Positions 23,215 to 34,577 of a DNA stretch of 64,000 nucleotides are shown piece after piece; within the stretch, counting starts at the first letter, position 1, and every line of letters begins with the position of its first letter. This DNA is from Coffea arabica. Taxonomy: Eukaryota; Streptophyta; Magnoliopsida; Gentianales; Rubiaceae. Both the position numbers and the translations under genes were made by a program. The stretch spans positions 17,609,557 through 17,673,556 of the forward strand of contig NC_092320.1 in NCBI RefSeq assembly GCF_036785885.1. Reading direction: 5' to 3'. A model generated the notes under the pieces. It worked only from the letters and a program-made list of their open reading frames with translations, made no database searches and had not been told where the DNA came from.

Positions 23215-23228
23215 TGGTATCAGAGCCA
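23215..23228 (+). other. Primer binding site
   Basis: TGGTATCAGAGCCA lies two bases inside the LTR end and matches the complement of the 3' end of initiator tRNA-Met, the usual primer of plant Ty3 and Ty1 elements. The second internal region has the same site at 28113-28126. Confidence 0.9.
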
Positions 23229-23733
23229 CGTCGCGTGGTCTCTGCGCGGAGTGAGACTGGGCCAAGTGGTGTTGTGGTCCTAATTTCATGAATTTGTCTA
23301 AGTGCTCGTTTGAGCGTAAGTTATGAACCGGGTATGTGATAAGTGTACGAATCATTATCATGGGAATCGAGGAAGCTAGGTATGTATGTCGGGTAGGAAT
23401 CTTTAATAAGGATGGTTTACTCTTGGGACCGGCCGGCTCGAGTTGTGAATTATCTTAGATAAGATTCTTGCGCCCGGATACGAAAGATATGAGGGCCTAG
23501 GTTAGAAAGGATTTGGTGAACTAGGAAGGCCATTCCTCGGTGGATCGTCTATGTTTGTACTTGACTTAACTGGCTGTGTATATGTGTGTGGCTTAATTTT
23601 GACCGGCTTGTATATATATGTTTTGATCTTGTTTGGAATGTATAAATGTGTGTTATCATAAAAGTTTTGAGTGTTACTTACATGCATCGTGCTTATTTTG
23701 GTTTAGTATTATTGCCTAGACCAAGTAAAACTC

Positions 23734-24957
23734 ATGGAAGGTACACGGAGTGGTCGGGGACGTGGGCGCGGAACTAGACAACCCACACCGGTTAGGGGTA
23801 CGGGGGAAACCTCTACTGGACCCAATCTGGAACCGCAAGTAAACCCTAATGTGCAAATAGCTGCTGCTATGCAGCAAATGACAGACTTGCTAGCACAAGT
23901 GGTGCAGCAACAGGGCCAAAACCCAAACCCTAACCCTGGAAACCCTGGTAACCATATCGAGAGCGAAGACAGAGCTCTCGAACGATTCCAAAAGTTCGCT
24001 CCGCCAAAGTTTGTTGGGGGACCCGACCCAGACGTTGCCGAAAGATGGCTTGAAAAGATGGTGGATATATTTGCAGCCCTACACTACCCTGACGAACGAC
24101 AGGTGACTTTTGCCGTGTTCCAGCTTGAGGGGGCAGCCCGTTCCTGGTGGAACGTAATTCGGCAGAAGTGGGAACGAGAACAGACACCTAGGACTTGGGT
24201 GAACTTCATCAGAGAGTTCAATGCGAAGTTTTTCCCTCCTTTAGTTCAGGAAAGGAAGGAAGATGAGTTTATTCGACTCTGCCAAGGGGCTCAATCAGTG
24301 GCGGAATATGAGAGCCAATTCACCCGCCTATCCAAATTTGCCCCTGAACTGATCATGACCGAGCAGCGGCGAATAAGGCGTTTTATCCAGGGCTTGAACG
24401 TAGAAATTCAGAAGGATCTCGCGGTGGCCCAGATTAATGCTTTTAGCGAGGCCGTAGAGAAGGCGCAACGAGTAGAAAATGCCAGGCTGCAGGTAAAGAA
24501 CTTCCAAACCAAGAAAAGGAGCTTTCCTGGGAGTAGCTCTGAACAAGAAGGTACAAATACACCCCCTAAGATTGGAAAGGGTAACGGAGGAGTACGACAA
24601 CCAGGGGTGTCGCGTGATGTCCCTCAGGGAGGACCGGTCTCTGCTGCTCGTGGTCCCTGTGGATATTGCGGAGGGCCAAGTCATACGGAAACAAATTGCT
24701 GGAAGAAAGAAGGAAAATGCTTGCGCTGTGGAAGCGCTGAACATCGGATTGCTAACTGTCCAGCTCGCCTGCGCGAGCGGAGAGGGACTCTGCCACCAAC
24801 CAAGCCCAATTCTCAGCAACCCGCCAAGAGCAACCCTGGACAGACGAAAGGAGAAGGGACGGGATTGAAGGCACCAGCTCGAGTATACTCTCTAGAGCAG
24901 CATCAGGTCCCTGACTCATCTGAGGATGGAGAAGGTATGGTCCGTTGGGTACTTTAG
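23734..24957 (+). CDS. Retrotransposon Gag polyprotein (first internal region)
   Basis: A 407-residue Gag of the Ty3 type that looks whole. The N-terminus is basic and Gly/Arg-rich. The retrotransposon gag (capsid-like) domain covers about 85-230 with landmarks GAARSWWN and FIREFNAKFFPP. Two CCHC zinc knuckles follow: C309-C312-H317-C322 and C329-C332-H337-C342. No pol reading frame follows before the polypurine tract, which is unusual for Ty3 elements and is the defining trait of TR-GAG elements. Confidence 0.93.
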   Translation: MEGTRSGRGRGRGTRQPTPVRGTGETSTGPNLEPQVNPNVQIAAAMQQMTDLLAQVVQQQGQNPNPNPGNPGNHIESEDRALERFQKFAPPKFVGGPDPDVAERWLEKMVDIFAALHYPDERQVTFAVFQLEGAARSWWNVIRQKWEREQTPRTWVNFIREFNAKFFPPLVQERKEDEFIRLCQGAQSVAEYESQFTRLSKFAPELIMTEQRRIRRFIQGLNVEIQKDLAVAQINAFSEAVEKAQRVENARLQVKNFQTKKRSFPGSSSEQEGTNTPPKIGKGNGGVRQPGVSRDVPQGGPVSAARGPCGYCGGPSHTETNCWKKEGKCLRCGSAEHRIANCPARLRERRGTLPPTKPNSQQPAKSNPGQTKGEGTGLKAPARVYSLEQHQVPDSSEDGEGMVRWVL

Positions 24958-25005
24958 ATTTGATAGATTCCGTTGATAAGAAAATTTCGAGGACGAAATT
25001 CTTTT

Positions 25006-25018
25006 AAGGGGGAGAGAG
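25006..25018 (+). other. Polypurine tract
   Basis: AAGGGGGAGAGAG abuts the next LTR. The preceding text, with CGAGGACGAAATTC, is the common 3' end of Tekay-type internal regions, which suggests descent from a full element that lost pol. The second copy lies at 29904-29916. Confidence 0.85.
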
Positions 25019-28000
25019 TGTGAGAACCCGTATTTCCCTAATATTTTCCTAGGGTTTTAGTTCCTTTAATTGCGTAATTTTTGCATTTTCTGGTTTAGAA
25101 ATATTTTCTGGATGGATTTTATGAGCAATTATGGTTTTGAGATGATTTTTCTAGCATTGGAGAATTTTTAAAAAATTAAGAATATATATTGGACGTGGGA
25201 CCCACTAGTGCGAAAAGTTCGGAAAAATTCGGCCAATTAGGTTAAATTTCGGATACTGGTGGAAATTTATCGGGTGTTAAGAGATAAGTAGAGGGTGACA
25301 TGGCATTGATGTGAGAGGAATCAAGTGATAGGAAGGCATTAAATGAAGTGCCAAGTGGCACTATGTGATTGGTCCACTTGTTGGACATTTTTGACTTTTC
25401 TTACCATGGATTAAATATCTCAAAAATTGACTAAAAATTCACTCTTTCTTACCTCTTGTTGGCCGACTCTTGAGAGCTCAAGAAGGAAGAGAATTGCTTC
25501 AAATTTCAAGCTTCCATATAGCTCAATCTTCCAAACCACTTGCCTAACTTAGTTTCTATTCCATAAAAGCCTTCCATTAGGTGCTAGTGAGTTGCTTAGT
25601 GAAGTTTTTTGGAAGAGCTAAGGTGGTCTACAACTCCTCTTCTCTTGTTTACTAGGTAAGTGATGATTGAACATTCTTTTATAGCTAATGATGTTGAATT
25701 TATGCCTAATGGTGGCTATTGTGTTAGAAATTGTGGATTATTTCTTGGTTTGAAGTGATTTGGTTGAGTTTTTTATTTTTTGAGGAATTTTCTGGTTTCA
25801 TATGATCTTGATGGTGTGGTTGTTTTTGATGGTTGGTAATAAGGGGCTTTGGCTCTAGTAGGTGCATATGATAGAAAATTGCAATCAATTTTGGATTTGG
25901 AAGAATTTCTGGAAAATTTGGGTTCTTGGTTGAACATTCTGTCCGAAATTTTAGGTCATAGATAGAGGCCGAATTGGACTTTACTCAAAACATAAAAGTT
26001 GTAGGTATTGATGAGTTTGAAGTGCCTGCAAAATTTCAGGGCATTTGGAGTAGTGTAGAGTGAGTTATGCCGTTTTTACTGTTGCTGTTCTGGGTGAACA
26101 GAATGTGCGAACTGCGATAGTAATTGTCTGTTTTGACTGGAATTGGTTTGGATTTTGTTGTTGGTGTCTTCTGATGAAATGTAGAGGGATGTCTTAGCTA
26201 CCTTATGCCTTTGGAATCAATGCATTTGGACCTGTATAGACCGAATTATACTGATTACAGTTTTGTGTGATTTGTAAACCTGCAATTACGGTTCAGGTTG
26301 TGGTATTCTGCATTTTCGACCTAGTTGTGCTAGGATTTGGACTGAGTGGCCTTCTACATTATTGTAGCCCTGTTTCATAGCTTCGAAACGGTGGGTCTTA
26401 CACCCCCATCCGATGACCGTAGAGAATTTTACACCATTACCGCATAATAAGGGCAAAACAGTTTTCTATTTGGGGCCAAGACTAAGGCCATTTTCTAATT
26501 TCTGGTTTGCTATTATGCTCATTTATGCATATGAAACCCTATTGGGGTTGTGTTTAGCATTGCTATATGACTCGTTATCGAGTCTCTTTTAGGGCTTGCT
26601 TTCATTTCGGTTGTTTCCTACCTAACTTTTGTACTTGTACTACTTTGAGCCTAGTGAACGGCTTTTGGGAATGAGATGACTTTTGTGTGAGGTGTTGGGA
26701 CTGATTTGAGGAAATAATGAAGCCTTAATGGCTGGAAAAGTAAGAATTTAGGGGAAGTGCTGCCCGATTTTCTAGGCCGTTTGGTTCTTTAAGTTGGATT
26801 TGCCTTTTGGTGAAAATGAAAGGACTTTTGGGTTGCTTGAGCCTAGATTTTCATGTTACCCTTTTATTCCCGAAAATCAGGTTTTGCACCCTTGCATTAG
26901 TAATTATTTGGTGAGGTATACGACTAGTAGTCGAGCCTCACATGTGCACTCTGTTTACTCGATTCTGGATGTGAAACCTTCAATTGGTTTATTTTGATTA
27001 TTTTAGGGTTTCTTGGCGATTAAGGCCAATCTGAAGTGAAAACTTTTGAAGTTGAGCCGGTGAGTGTACCACTCCCCTCCATTGCTGTTTAACTTGATTT
27101 CTGCTCTGCAATCTGTTTATTTGTTCGAGACGAGGGTGTACTTTATCACACTCGTTCTCTAGTCTGTTCATATGCCAATTTACTATGCAAAATTTGAATC
27201 TGTTATCTGTGTCTGCATCTGTTCGGATTTCTATGACCTATGAGCTCAATCCTGTGGCTAAGTTATTCGAGTCGGGCCGGCAAGGGCCTGGACGATTAGA
27301 TAACGAACCACGGTAGTCTGTTCGGGGATTGTGGGTATTGAGACCCTTGATTCCGGGTATACTCGAGTATTACCATTTCTGTTCGGTTACGGTGAGCGGG
27401 CCCGGCAAAGGGGTGTTTGGTGGACGGAATTCGGTGTAAAGAGGGGTCTACGGACGCGTTGGTTCTATATACGTTGACGGAGAGTCAACTGGTTTGGATC
27501 AAGTACTGCGCTGGAAATTTGGCTCCTGAGAGCCACCTGTATCCTTCTGATTTGAATCATTAGTTCCTTTGCTTTACATCTGATTTGTTAAATGTGAAAT
27601 GTCATGATTTTAATGCTATCTGTTTGGTACCTCATTGAGCGCAAGCTCACCCCGTTCTGTTCCTTTTGTTTTCCTTACAGGAAAAATAAATACTTTTGGT
27701 CTGGATTTGACAAATGGCTGCCAAATTGAGCTAGTGGAACATATCTTTTGTATAGCTCATGTATTAAAACCCTAAGCGTACTTTTGGGGCGTTTTCTCTT
27801 TTGATTTGGCAAACCGTGTATATGTATCAACTTTTGAAAACTTTTGTATGTCATTTTGGATTGTTATCGCTAAAGTTCCGATATGAGTGTTTGTGTGCTC
27901 TTTCGATTGGGTTCTGACGGGTCGGTTACTATTCATGGCCGACTCCGACTTTGTTTTTTTTTTATTTTTGTGGGTTCGACTTGTTTTCACGCGGTGGTAT

Positions 28001-28110
28001 GACCCGAAAAGTATTAGATCGTGCTAATCTGATCCGTAGTCCTGGCGAGAGCTGGGCAGGCAGTCCGCTAACCCCTTTGGTTCGCCTTAGGGGAAAGTGG
28101 GGTTGTTACA
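25019..28110 (+). repeat. LTR 2 (central, shared) of the composite element
   Basis: Same length as LTR 1, and I found no differences from it by eye. It serves as the 3' LTR of the first unit and the 5' LTR of the second. Confidence 0.93.
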
Positions 28111-28631
28111 AGTGGTATCAGAGCCACGTCGCGTGGTCTCTGCGCGGAGTGAGACTGGGCCAAGTGGTGTTGTGGTCCTAATTTCATGAATTTGTCTAAG
28201 TGCTCGTTTGAGCGTAAGTTATGAACCGGGTATGTGATAAGTGTACGAATCATTATCATGGGAATCGAGGAAGCTAGGTATGTATGTCGGGTAGGAATCT
28301 TTAATAAGGATGGTTTACTCTTGGGACCGGCCGGCTCGAGTTGTGAATTATCTTAGATAAGATTCTTGCGCCCGGATACGAAAGATATGAGGGCCTAGGT
28401 TAGAAAGGATTTGGTGAACTAGGAAGGCCATTCCTCGGTGGATCGTCTATGTTTGTACTTGACTTAACTGGCTGTGTATATGTGTGTGGCTTAATTTTGA
28501 CCGGCTTGTATATATATGTTTTGATCTTGTTTGGAATGTATAAATGTGTGTTATCATAAAAGTTTTGAGTGTTACTTACATGCATCGTGCTTATTTTGGT
28601 TTAGTATTATTGCCTAGACCAAGTAAAACTC

Positions 28632-29855
28632 ATGGAAGGTACACGGAGTGGTCGGGGACGTGGGCGCGGAACTAGACAACCCACACCGGTTAGGGGTACG
28701 GGGGAAACCTCTACTGGACCCAATCTGGAACCGCAAGTAAACCCTAATGTGCAAATAGCTGCTGCTATGCAGCAAATGACAGACTTGCTAGCACAAGTGG
28801 TGCAGCAACAGGGCCAAAACCCAAACCCTAACCCTGGAAACCCTGGTAACCATATCGAGAGCGAAGACAGAGCTCTCGAACGATTCCAAAAGTTCGCTCC
28901 GCCAAAGTTTGTTGGGGGACCCGACCCAGACGTTGCCGAAAGATGGCTTGAAAAGATGGTGGATATATTTGCAGCCCTACACTACCCTGACGAACGACAG
29001 GTGACTTTTGCCGTGTTCCAGCTTGAGGGGGCAGCCCGTTCCTGGTGGAACGTAATTCGGCAGAAGTGGGAACGAGAACAGACACCTAGGACTTGGGTGA
29101 ACTTCATCAGAGAGTTCAATGCGAAGTTTTTCCCTCCTTTAGTTCAGGAAAGGAAGGAAGATGAGTTTATTCGACTCTGCCAAGGGGCTCAATCAGTGGC
29201 GGAATATGAGAGCCAATTCACCCGCCTATCCAAATTTGCCCCTGAACTGATCATGACCGAGCAGCGGCGAATAAGGCGTTTTATCCAGGGCTTGAACGTA
29301 GAAATTCAGAAGGATCTCGCGGTGGCCCAGATTAATGCTTTTAGCGAGGCCGTAGAGAAGGCGCAACGAGTAGAAAATGCCAGGCTGCAGGTAAAGAACT
29401 TCCAAACCAAGAAAAGGAGCTTTCCTGGGAGTAGCTCTGAACAAGAAGGTACAAATACACCCCCTAAGATTGGAAAGGGTAACGGAGGAGTACGACAACC
29501 AGGGGTGTCGCGTGATGTCCCTCAGGGAGGACCGGTCTCTGCTGCTCGTGGTCCCTGTGGATATTGCGGAGGGCCAAGTCATACGGAAACAAATTGCTGG
29601 AAGAAAGAAGGAAAATGCTTGCGCTGTGGAAGCGCTGAACATCGGATTGCTAACTGTCCAGCTCGCCTGCGCGAGCGGAGAGGGACTCTGCCACCAACCA
29701 AGCCCAATTCTCAGCAACCCGCCAAGAGCAACCCTGGACAGACGAAAGGAGAAGGGACGGGATTGAAGGCACCAGCTCGAGTATACTCTCTAGAGCAGCA
29801 TCAGGTCCCTGACTCATCTGAGGATGGAGAAGGTATGGTCCGTTGGGTACTTTAG
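28632..29855 (+). CDS. Retrotransposon Gag polyprotein (second internal region)
   Basis: The predicted protein is identical to the one at 23734-24957, including both zinc knuckles, and looks whole. Complete identity over 407 residues indicates that the two internal regions were copied very recently. Confidence 0.93.
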   Translation: MEGTRSGRGRGRGTRQPTPVRGTGETSTGPNLEPQVNPNVQIAAAMQQMTDLLAQVVQQQGQNPNPNPGNPGNHIESEDRALERFQKFAPPKFVGGPDPDVAERWLEKMVDIFAALHYPDERQVTFAVFQLEGAARSWWNVIRQKWEREQTPRTWVNFIREFNAKFFPPLVQERKEDEFIRLCQGAQSVAEYESQFTRLSKFAPELIMTEQRRIRRFIQGLNVEIQKDLAVAQINAFSEAVEKAQRVENARLQVKNFQTKKRSFPGSSSEQEGTNTPPKIGKGNGGVRQPGVSRDVPQGGPVSAARGPCGYCGGPSHTETNCWKKEGKCLRCGSAEHRIANCPARLRERRGTLPPTKPNSQQPAKSNPGQTKGEGTGLKAPARVYSLEQHQVPDSSEDGEGMVRWVL

Positions 29856-29916
29856 ATTTGATAGATTCCGTTGATAAGAAAATTTCGAGGACGAAATTCT
29901 TTTAAGGGGGAGAGAG

Positions 29917-32900
29917 TGTGAGAACCCGTATTTCCCTAATATTTTCCTAGGGTTTTAGTTCCTTTAATTGCGTAATTTTTGCATTTTCTGGTTTAGAAAT
30001 ATTTTCTGGATGGATTTTATGAGCAATTATGGTTTTGAGATGATTTTTCTAGCATTGGAGAATTTTTAAAAAATTAAGAATATATATTGGACGTGGGACC
30101 CACTAGTGCGAAAAGTTCGGAAAAATTCGGCCAATTAGGTTAAATTTCGGATACTGGTGGAAATTTATCGGGTGTTAAGAGATAAGTAGAGGGTGACATG
30201 GCATTGATGTGAGAGGAATCAAGTGATAGGAAGGCATTAAATGAAGTGCCAAGTGGCACTATGTGATTGGTCCACTTGTTGGACATTTTTGACTTTTCTT
30301 ACCATGGATTAAATATCTCAAAAATTGACTAAAAATTCACTCTTTCTTACCTCTTGTTGGCCGACTCTTGAGAGCTCAAGAAGGAAGAGAATTGCTTCAA
30401 ATTTCAAGCTTCCATATAGCTCAATCTTCCAAACCACTTGCCTAACTTAGTTTCTATTCCATAAAAGCCTTCCATTAGGTGCTAGTGAGTTGCTTAGTGA
30501 AGTTTTTTGGAAGAGCTAAGGTGGTCTACAACTCCTCTTCTCTTGTTTACTAGGTAAGTGATGATTGAACATTCTTTTATAGCTAATGATGTTGAATTTA
30601 TGCCTAATGGTGGCTATTGTGTTAGAAATTGTGGATTATTTCTTGGTTTGAAGTGATTTGGTTGAGTTTTTTATTTTTTGAGGAATTTTCTGGTTTCATA
30701 TGATCTTGATGGTGTGGTTGTTTTTGATGGTTGGTAATAAGGGGCTTTGGCTCTAGTAGGTGCATATGATAGAAAATTGCAATCAATTTTGGATTTGGAA
30801 GAATTTCTGGAAAATTTGGGTTCTTGGTTGAACATTCTGTCCGAAATTTTAGGTCATAGATAGAGGCCGAATTGGACTTTACTCAAAACATAAAAGTTGT
30901 AGGTATTGATGAGTTTGAAGTGCCTGCAAAATTTCAGGGCATTTGGAGTAGTGTAGAGTGAGTTATGCCGTTTTTACTGTTGCTGTTCTGGGTGAACAGA
31001 ATGTGCGAACTGCGATAGTAATTGTCTGTTTTGACTGGAATTGGTTTGGATTTTGTTGTTGGTGTCTTCTGATGAAATGTAGAGGGATGTCTTAGCTACC
31101 TTATGCCTTTGGAATCAATGCATTTGGACCTGTATAGACCGAATTATACTGATTACAGTTTTGTGTGATTTGTAAACCTGCAATTACGGTTCAGGTTGTG
31201 GTATTCTGCATTTTCGACCTAGTTGTGCTAGGATTTGGACTGAGTGGCCTTCTACATTATTGTAGCCCTGTTTCATAGCTTCGAAACGGTGGGTCTTACA
31301 CCCCCATCCGATGACCGTAGAGAATTTTACACCATTACCGCATAATAAGGGCAAAACAGTTTTCTATTTGGGGCCAAGACTAAGGCCATTTTCTAATTTC
31401 TGGTTTGCTATTATGCTCATTTATGCATATGAAACCCTATTGGGGTTGTGTTTAGCATTGCTATATGACTCGTTATCGAGTCTCTTTTAGGGCTTGCTTT
31501 CATTTCGGTTGTTTCCTACCTAACTTTTGTACTTGTACTACTTTGAGCCTAGTGAACGGCTTTTGGGAATGAGATGACTTTTGTGTGAGGTGTTGGGACT
31601 GATTTGAGGAAATAATGAAGCCTTAATGGCTGGAAAAGTAAGAATTTAGGGGAAGTGCTGCCCGATTTTCTAGGCCGTTTGGTTCTTTAAGTTGGATTTG
31701 CCTTTTGGTGAAAATGAAAGGACTTTTGGGTTGCTTGAGCCTAGATTTTCATGTTACCCTTTTATTCCCGAAAATCAGGTTTTGCACCCTTGCATTAGTA
31801 ATTATTTGGTGAGGTATACGACTAGTAGTCGAGCCTCACATGTGCACTCTGTTTACTCGATTCTGGATGTGAAACCTTCAATTGGTTTATTTTGATTATT
31901 TTAGGGTTTCTTGGCGATTAAGGCCAATCTGAAGTGAAAACTTTTGAAGTTGAGCCGGTGAGTGTACCACTCCCCTCCATTGCTGTTTAACTTGATTTCT
32001 GCTCTGCAATCTGTTTATTTGTTCGAGACGAGGGTGTACTTTATCACACTCGTTCTCTAGTCTGTTCATATGCCAATTTACTATGCAAAATTTGAATCTG
32101 TTATCTGTGTCTGCATCTGTTCGGATTTCTATGACCTATGAGCTCAATCCTGTGGCTAAGTTATTCGAGTCGGGCCGGCAAGGGCCTGGACGATTAGATA
32201 ACGAACCACGGTAGTCTGTTCGGGGATTGTGGGTATTGAGACCCTTGATTCCGGGTATACTCGAGTATTACCATTTCTGTTCGGTTACGGTGAGCGGGCC
32301 CGGCAAAGGGGTGTTTGGTGGACGGAATTCGGTGTAAAGAGGGGTCTACGGACGCGTTGGTTCTATATACGTTGACGGAGAGTCAACTGGTTTGGATCAA
32401 GTACTGCGCTGGAAATTTGGCTCCTGAGAGCCACCTGTATCCTTCTGATTTGAATCATTAGTTCCTTTGCTTTACATCTGATTTGTTAAATGTGAAATGC
32501 CATGATTTTAATGCTATCTGTTTGGTACCTCATTGAGCGCAAGCTCACCCCGTTCTGTTCCTTTTGTTTTCCTTACAGGAAAAATAAATACTTTTGGTCT
32601 GGATTTGACAAATGGCTGCCAAATTGAGCTAGTGGAACATATCTTTTGTATAGCTCATGTATTAAAACCCTAAGCGTACTTTTGGGGCGTTTTCTCTTTT
32701 GATTTGGCAAACCGTGTATATGTATCAACTTTTGAAAACTTTTGTATGTCATTTTGGATTGTTATCGCTAAAGTTCCGATATGAGTGTTTGTGTGCTCTT
32801 TCGATTGGGTTCTGACGGGTCGGTTACTATTCATGGCCGACTCCGACTTTGTTTTTTTTTTATTTTTGTGGGTTCGACTTGTTTTCACGCGGTGGTATGA

Positions 32901-33008
32901 CCCGAAAAGTATTAGATCGTGCTAATCTGATCCGTAGTCCTGGCGAGAGCTGAGCAGGCAGTCCGCTAACCCCTTTGGTTCGCCTTAGGGGAAAGTGGGG
33001 TTGTTACA
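29917..33008 (+). repeat. LTR 3 of the composite element
   Basis: Same length as the others. I noticed only two single-base differences from LTRs 1 and 2, both in the last sixth of the repeat. It ends at TTGTTACA and is followed directly by host sequence. Confidence 0.92.
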
Positions 33009-33659
33009 ACTAACTTCGTCAAAGAGACCATCTATTGAATTTGAGTGTTCGCTTGTCTTTCTTTTTCGCATTCAATAGCATAGCACAGAGGTCTGACTAA
33101 TGATTAACTAATACAATAGCAACTAAAAGTACATACACATAGTCAGTTTTAACTCGAGCCAAACATGTCATGTATAGATACCAAGATAATAACCAAGAAC
33201 TCAAGCAATAATAAACAAAACTTACTATCAGATTTTAAGGAGAAGAACATATTTTATATTTCTTAATGGTTATTAATGTTAATAAAAGCTAAAACTTTCC
33301 AACAGAAAACATGTGGCCTCTAATTTAATCAATAACATAACAGTTTCAAAACTCTAAGTACATAAAAAAAAGTGCAAATCAAAAGCATAAATCTTAAATT
33401 TGATCTTGAGTTTTTTAGACAAACCTCATAGCAACGTATGCAAACTTGCAAGAACAAAGCACAAATAGCCTACAACAGAGGCAACTTCAATTTAAATGAA
33501 AATTTTAATTTTGCAATTAAAGCAAAAAAAAAAAAGAATAAAATTCAATGCAGATAAGGGGGAAAAGTTCAAAATTTAAAAAAATATTAATAAATGAATA
33601 TAAATAAGCAAGAGAGTAAAGGTAATTTATTGTTTTTTATCAGGTGAAAGATGAACAAG

Positions 33660-33765
33660 AAAAGATGGGGGAGGGATGGGTTAGGTGGCATGGGGGGAGG
33701 GAGTGTAAGTAAGAGGTCTCAGGTTCGAATCCTTCAACTTACACTAAAAAAAATGAAAAATTAAA
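33660..33765 (+). mobile_element. tRNA-type SINE fragment
   Basis: TGGGTTAGGTGGCATGGGG is followed by AGGTCTCAGGTTCGAATCC, which carries a good RNA polymerase III B box, and then an A-rich tail. Similar text appears inverted at 61120-61215 and 58790-58865. It is not a tRNA gene because no cloverleaf arms follow. Confidence 0.55.
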
Positions 33766-34537
33766 AAAAAAAAAAAAAGATAGCAAAAAAATAAACCATA
33801 CCACGTGGGGAAAGTGAAGCAACAAGAGCAAAACACCAATTGTTTTTTTTTTTTCTTATCCTTCTTAAACCAAATAAATGATCATGATTACTTGTGAAAA
33901 AAGCTTAAAGGAAGCATCAAATCTATCAATGATCTCTAGGTTGATCAATGGTTTGAAATTGAGAAGGTACAATAAAGGTTAGAGAAAGATGGTGTTTTCT
34001 CTAAAAGCTTTTCATGCCCTAAAAAAGTCTAGACTAAACGAAACAGCAAACAAGGCACACACTAAGTTCTCTGGAAAATTGTTAATCACTCCTATTTCTC
34101 ATTTAGAACAACAACAGGTCACATATCTCATCTGAGATATTATAACTATAATTCATTCTAAGAAAAACTATCTTAGGTTCTGTATAACTTCTTATTTTTA
34201 TGTGTTACCAAATTGTCCATTGTGATTAAAGAGAAAAACACCAGTAGCAGGAGGTTGAAATTAGTTAAAAAGGAACTTGTCATGTAATAATAACTTTAGC
34301 ATAGCAGCCACAACCCCAAAATCAGCACAAGCAAAAGTTTGTCTCACAAAATATATTGTGCTAATGACTTTGGCTCACAAAATATGTTATTGATGTCCAT
34401 TACTACAATTTTTTATCTAGTGTATATAGCAATTTGACTGTTTGATAGTACATTGATTATATACAAACCAGTAGGATAGCTCAATTGGCCAGAATCACAT
34501 CAGCAAATGGATCTCTCTTTTTTGTAGGTATTCCACT

Positions 34538-34541
<4 letters not shown>

Positions 34542-34573
<32 letters not shown>
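34542..34573. repeat. (AT)n microsatellite
   Basis: A perfect dinucleotide run of about 32 bp. Similar runs are at about 13569-13596 and 52143-52173. Confidence 0.95.

Positions 34574-34577
<4 letters not shown>

Larger units (their letters stand above)
20121..33008 (+). mobile_element. Composite gag-only LTR retrotransposon (TR-GAG-like, Ty3/Tekay-related ends): LTR-int-LTR-int-LTR
   Basis: Three 3092-bp LTRs (20121-23212, 25019-28110, 29917-33008) alternate with two 1806-bp internal regions (23213-25018, 28111-29916), so the period is exactly 4898 bp. Each LTR starts TGTGAGAACC and ends GTTGTTACA. Flanks are ACTAG before and ACTAA after, a 5-bp target duplication with one mismatch. Each internal region has a primer site, one gag and a polypurine tract, but no protease, reverse transcriptase or integrase. 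The repeats are almost identical, so the element is young and looks whole as a non-autonomous unit. It would depend on pol from a relative. The layout and the long LTRs fit TR-GAG elements described in coffee and other plants. Confidence 0.93.

Noticed and set aside
23925-23950. Telomere-like AAACCCTAACCCTGG text
   Set aside because: It lies inside gag and encodes the NPNPNPGNPG stretch. It is too short and imperfect for an interstitial telomere array.
33715-33740. Possible tRNA gene from a strong B-box motif
   Set aside because: No acceptor or anticodon arms can be drawn. The A-rich tail and related copies elsewhere mark it as a SINE.
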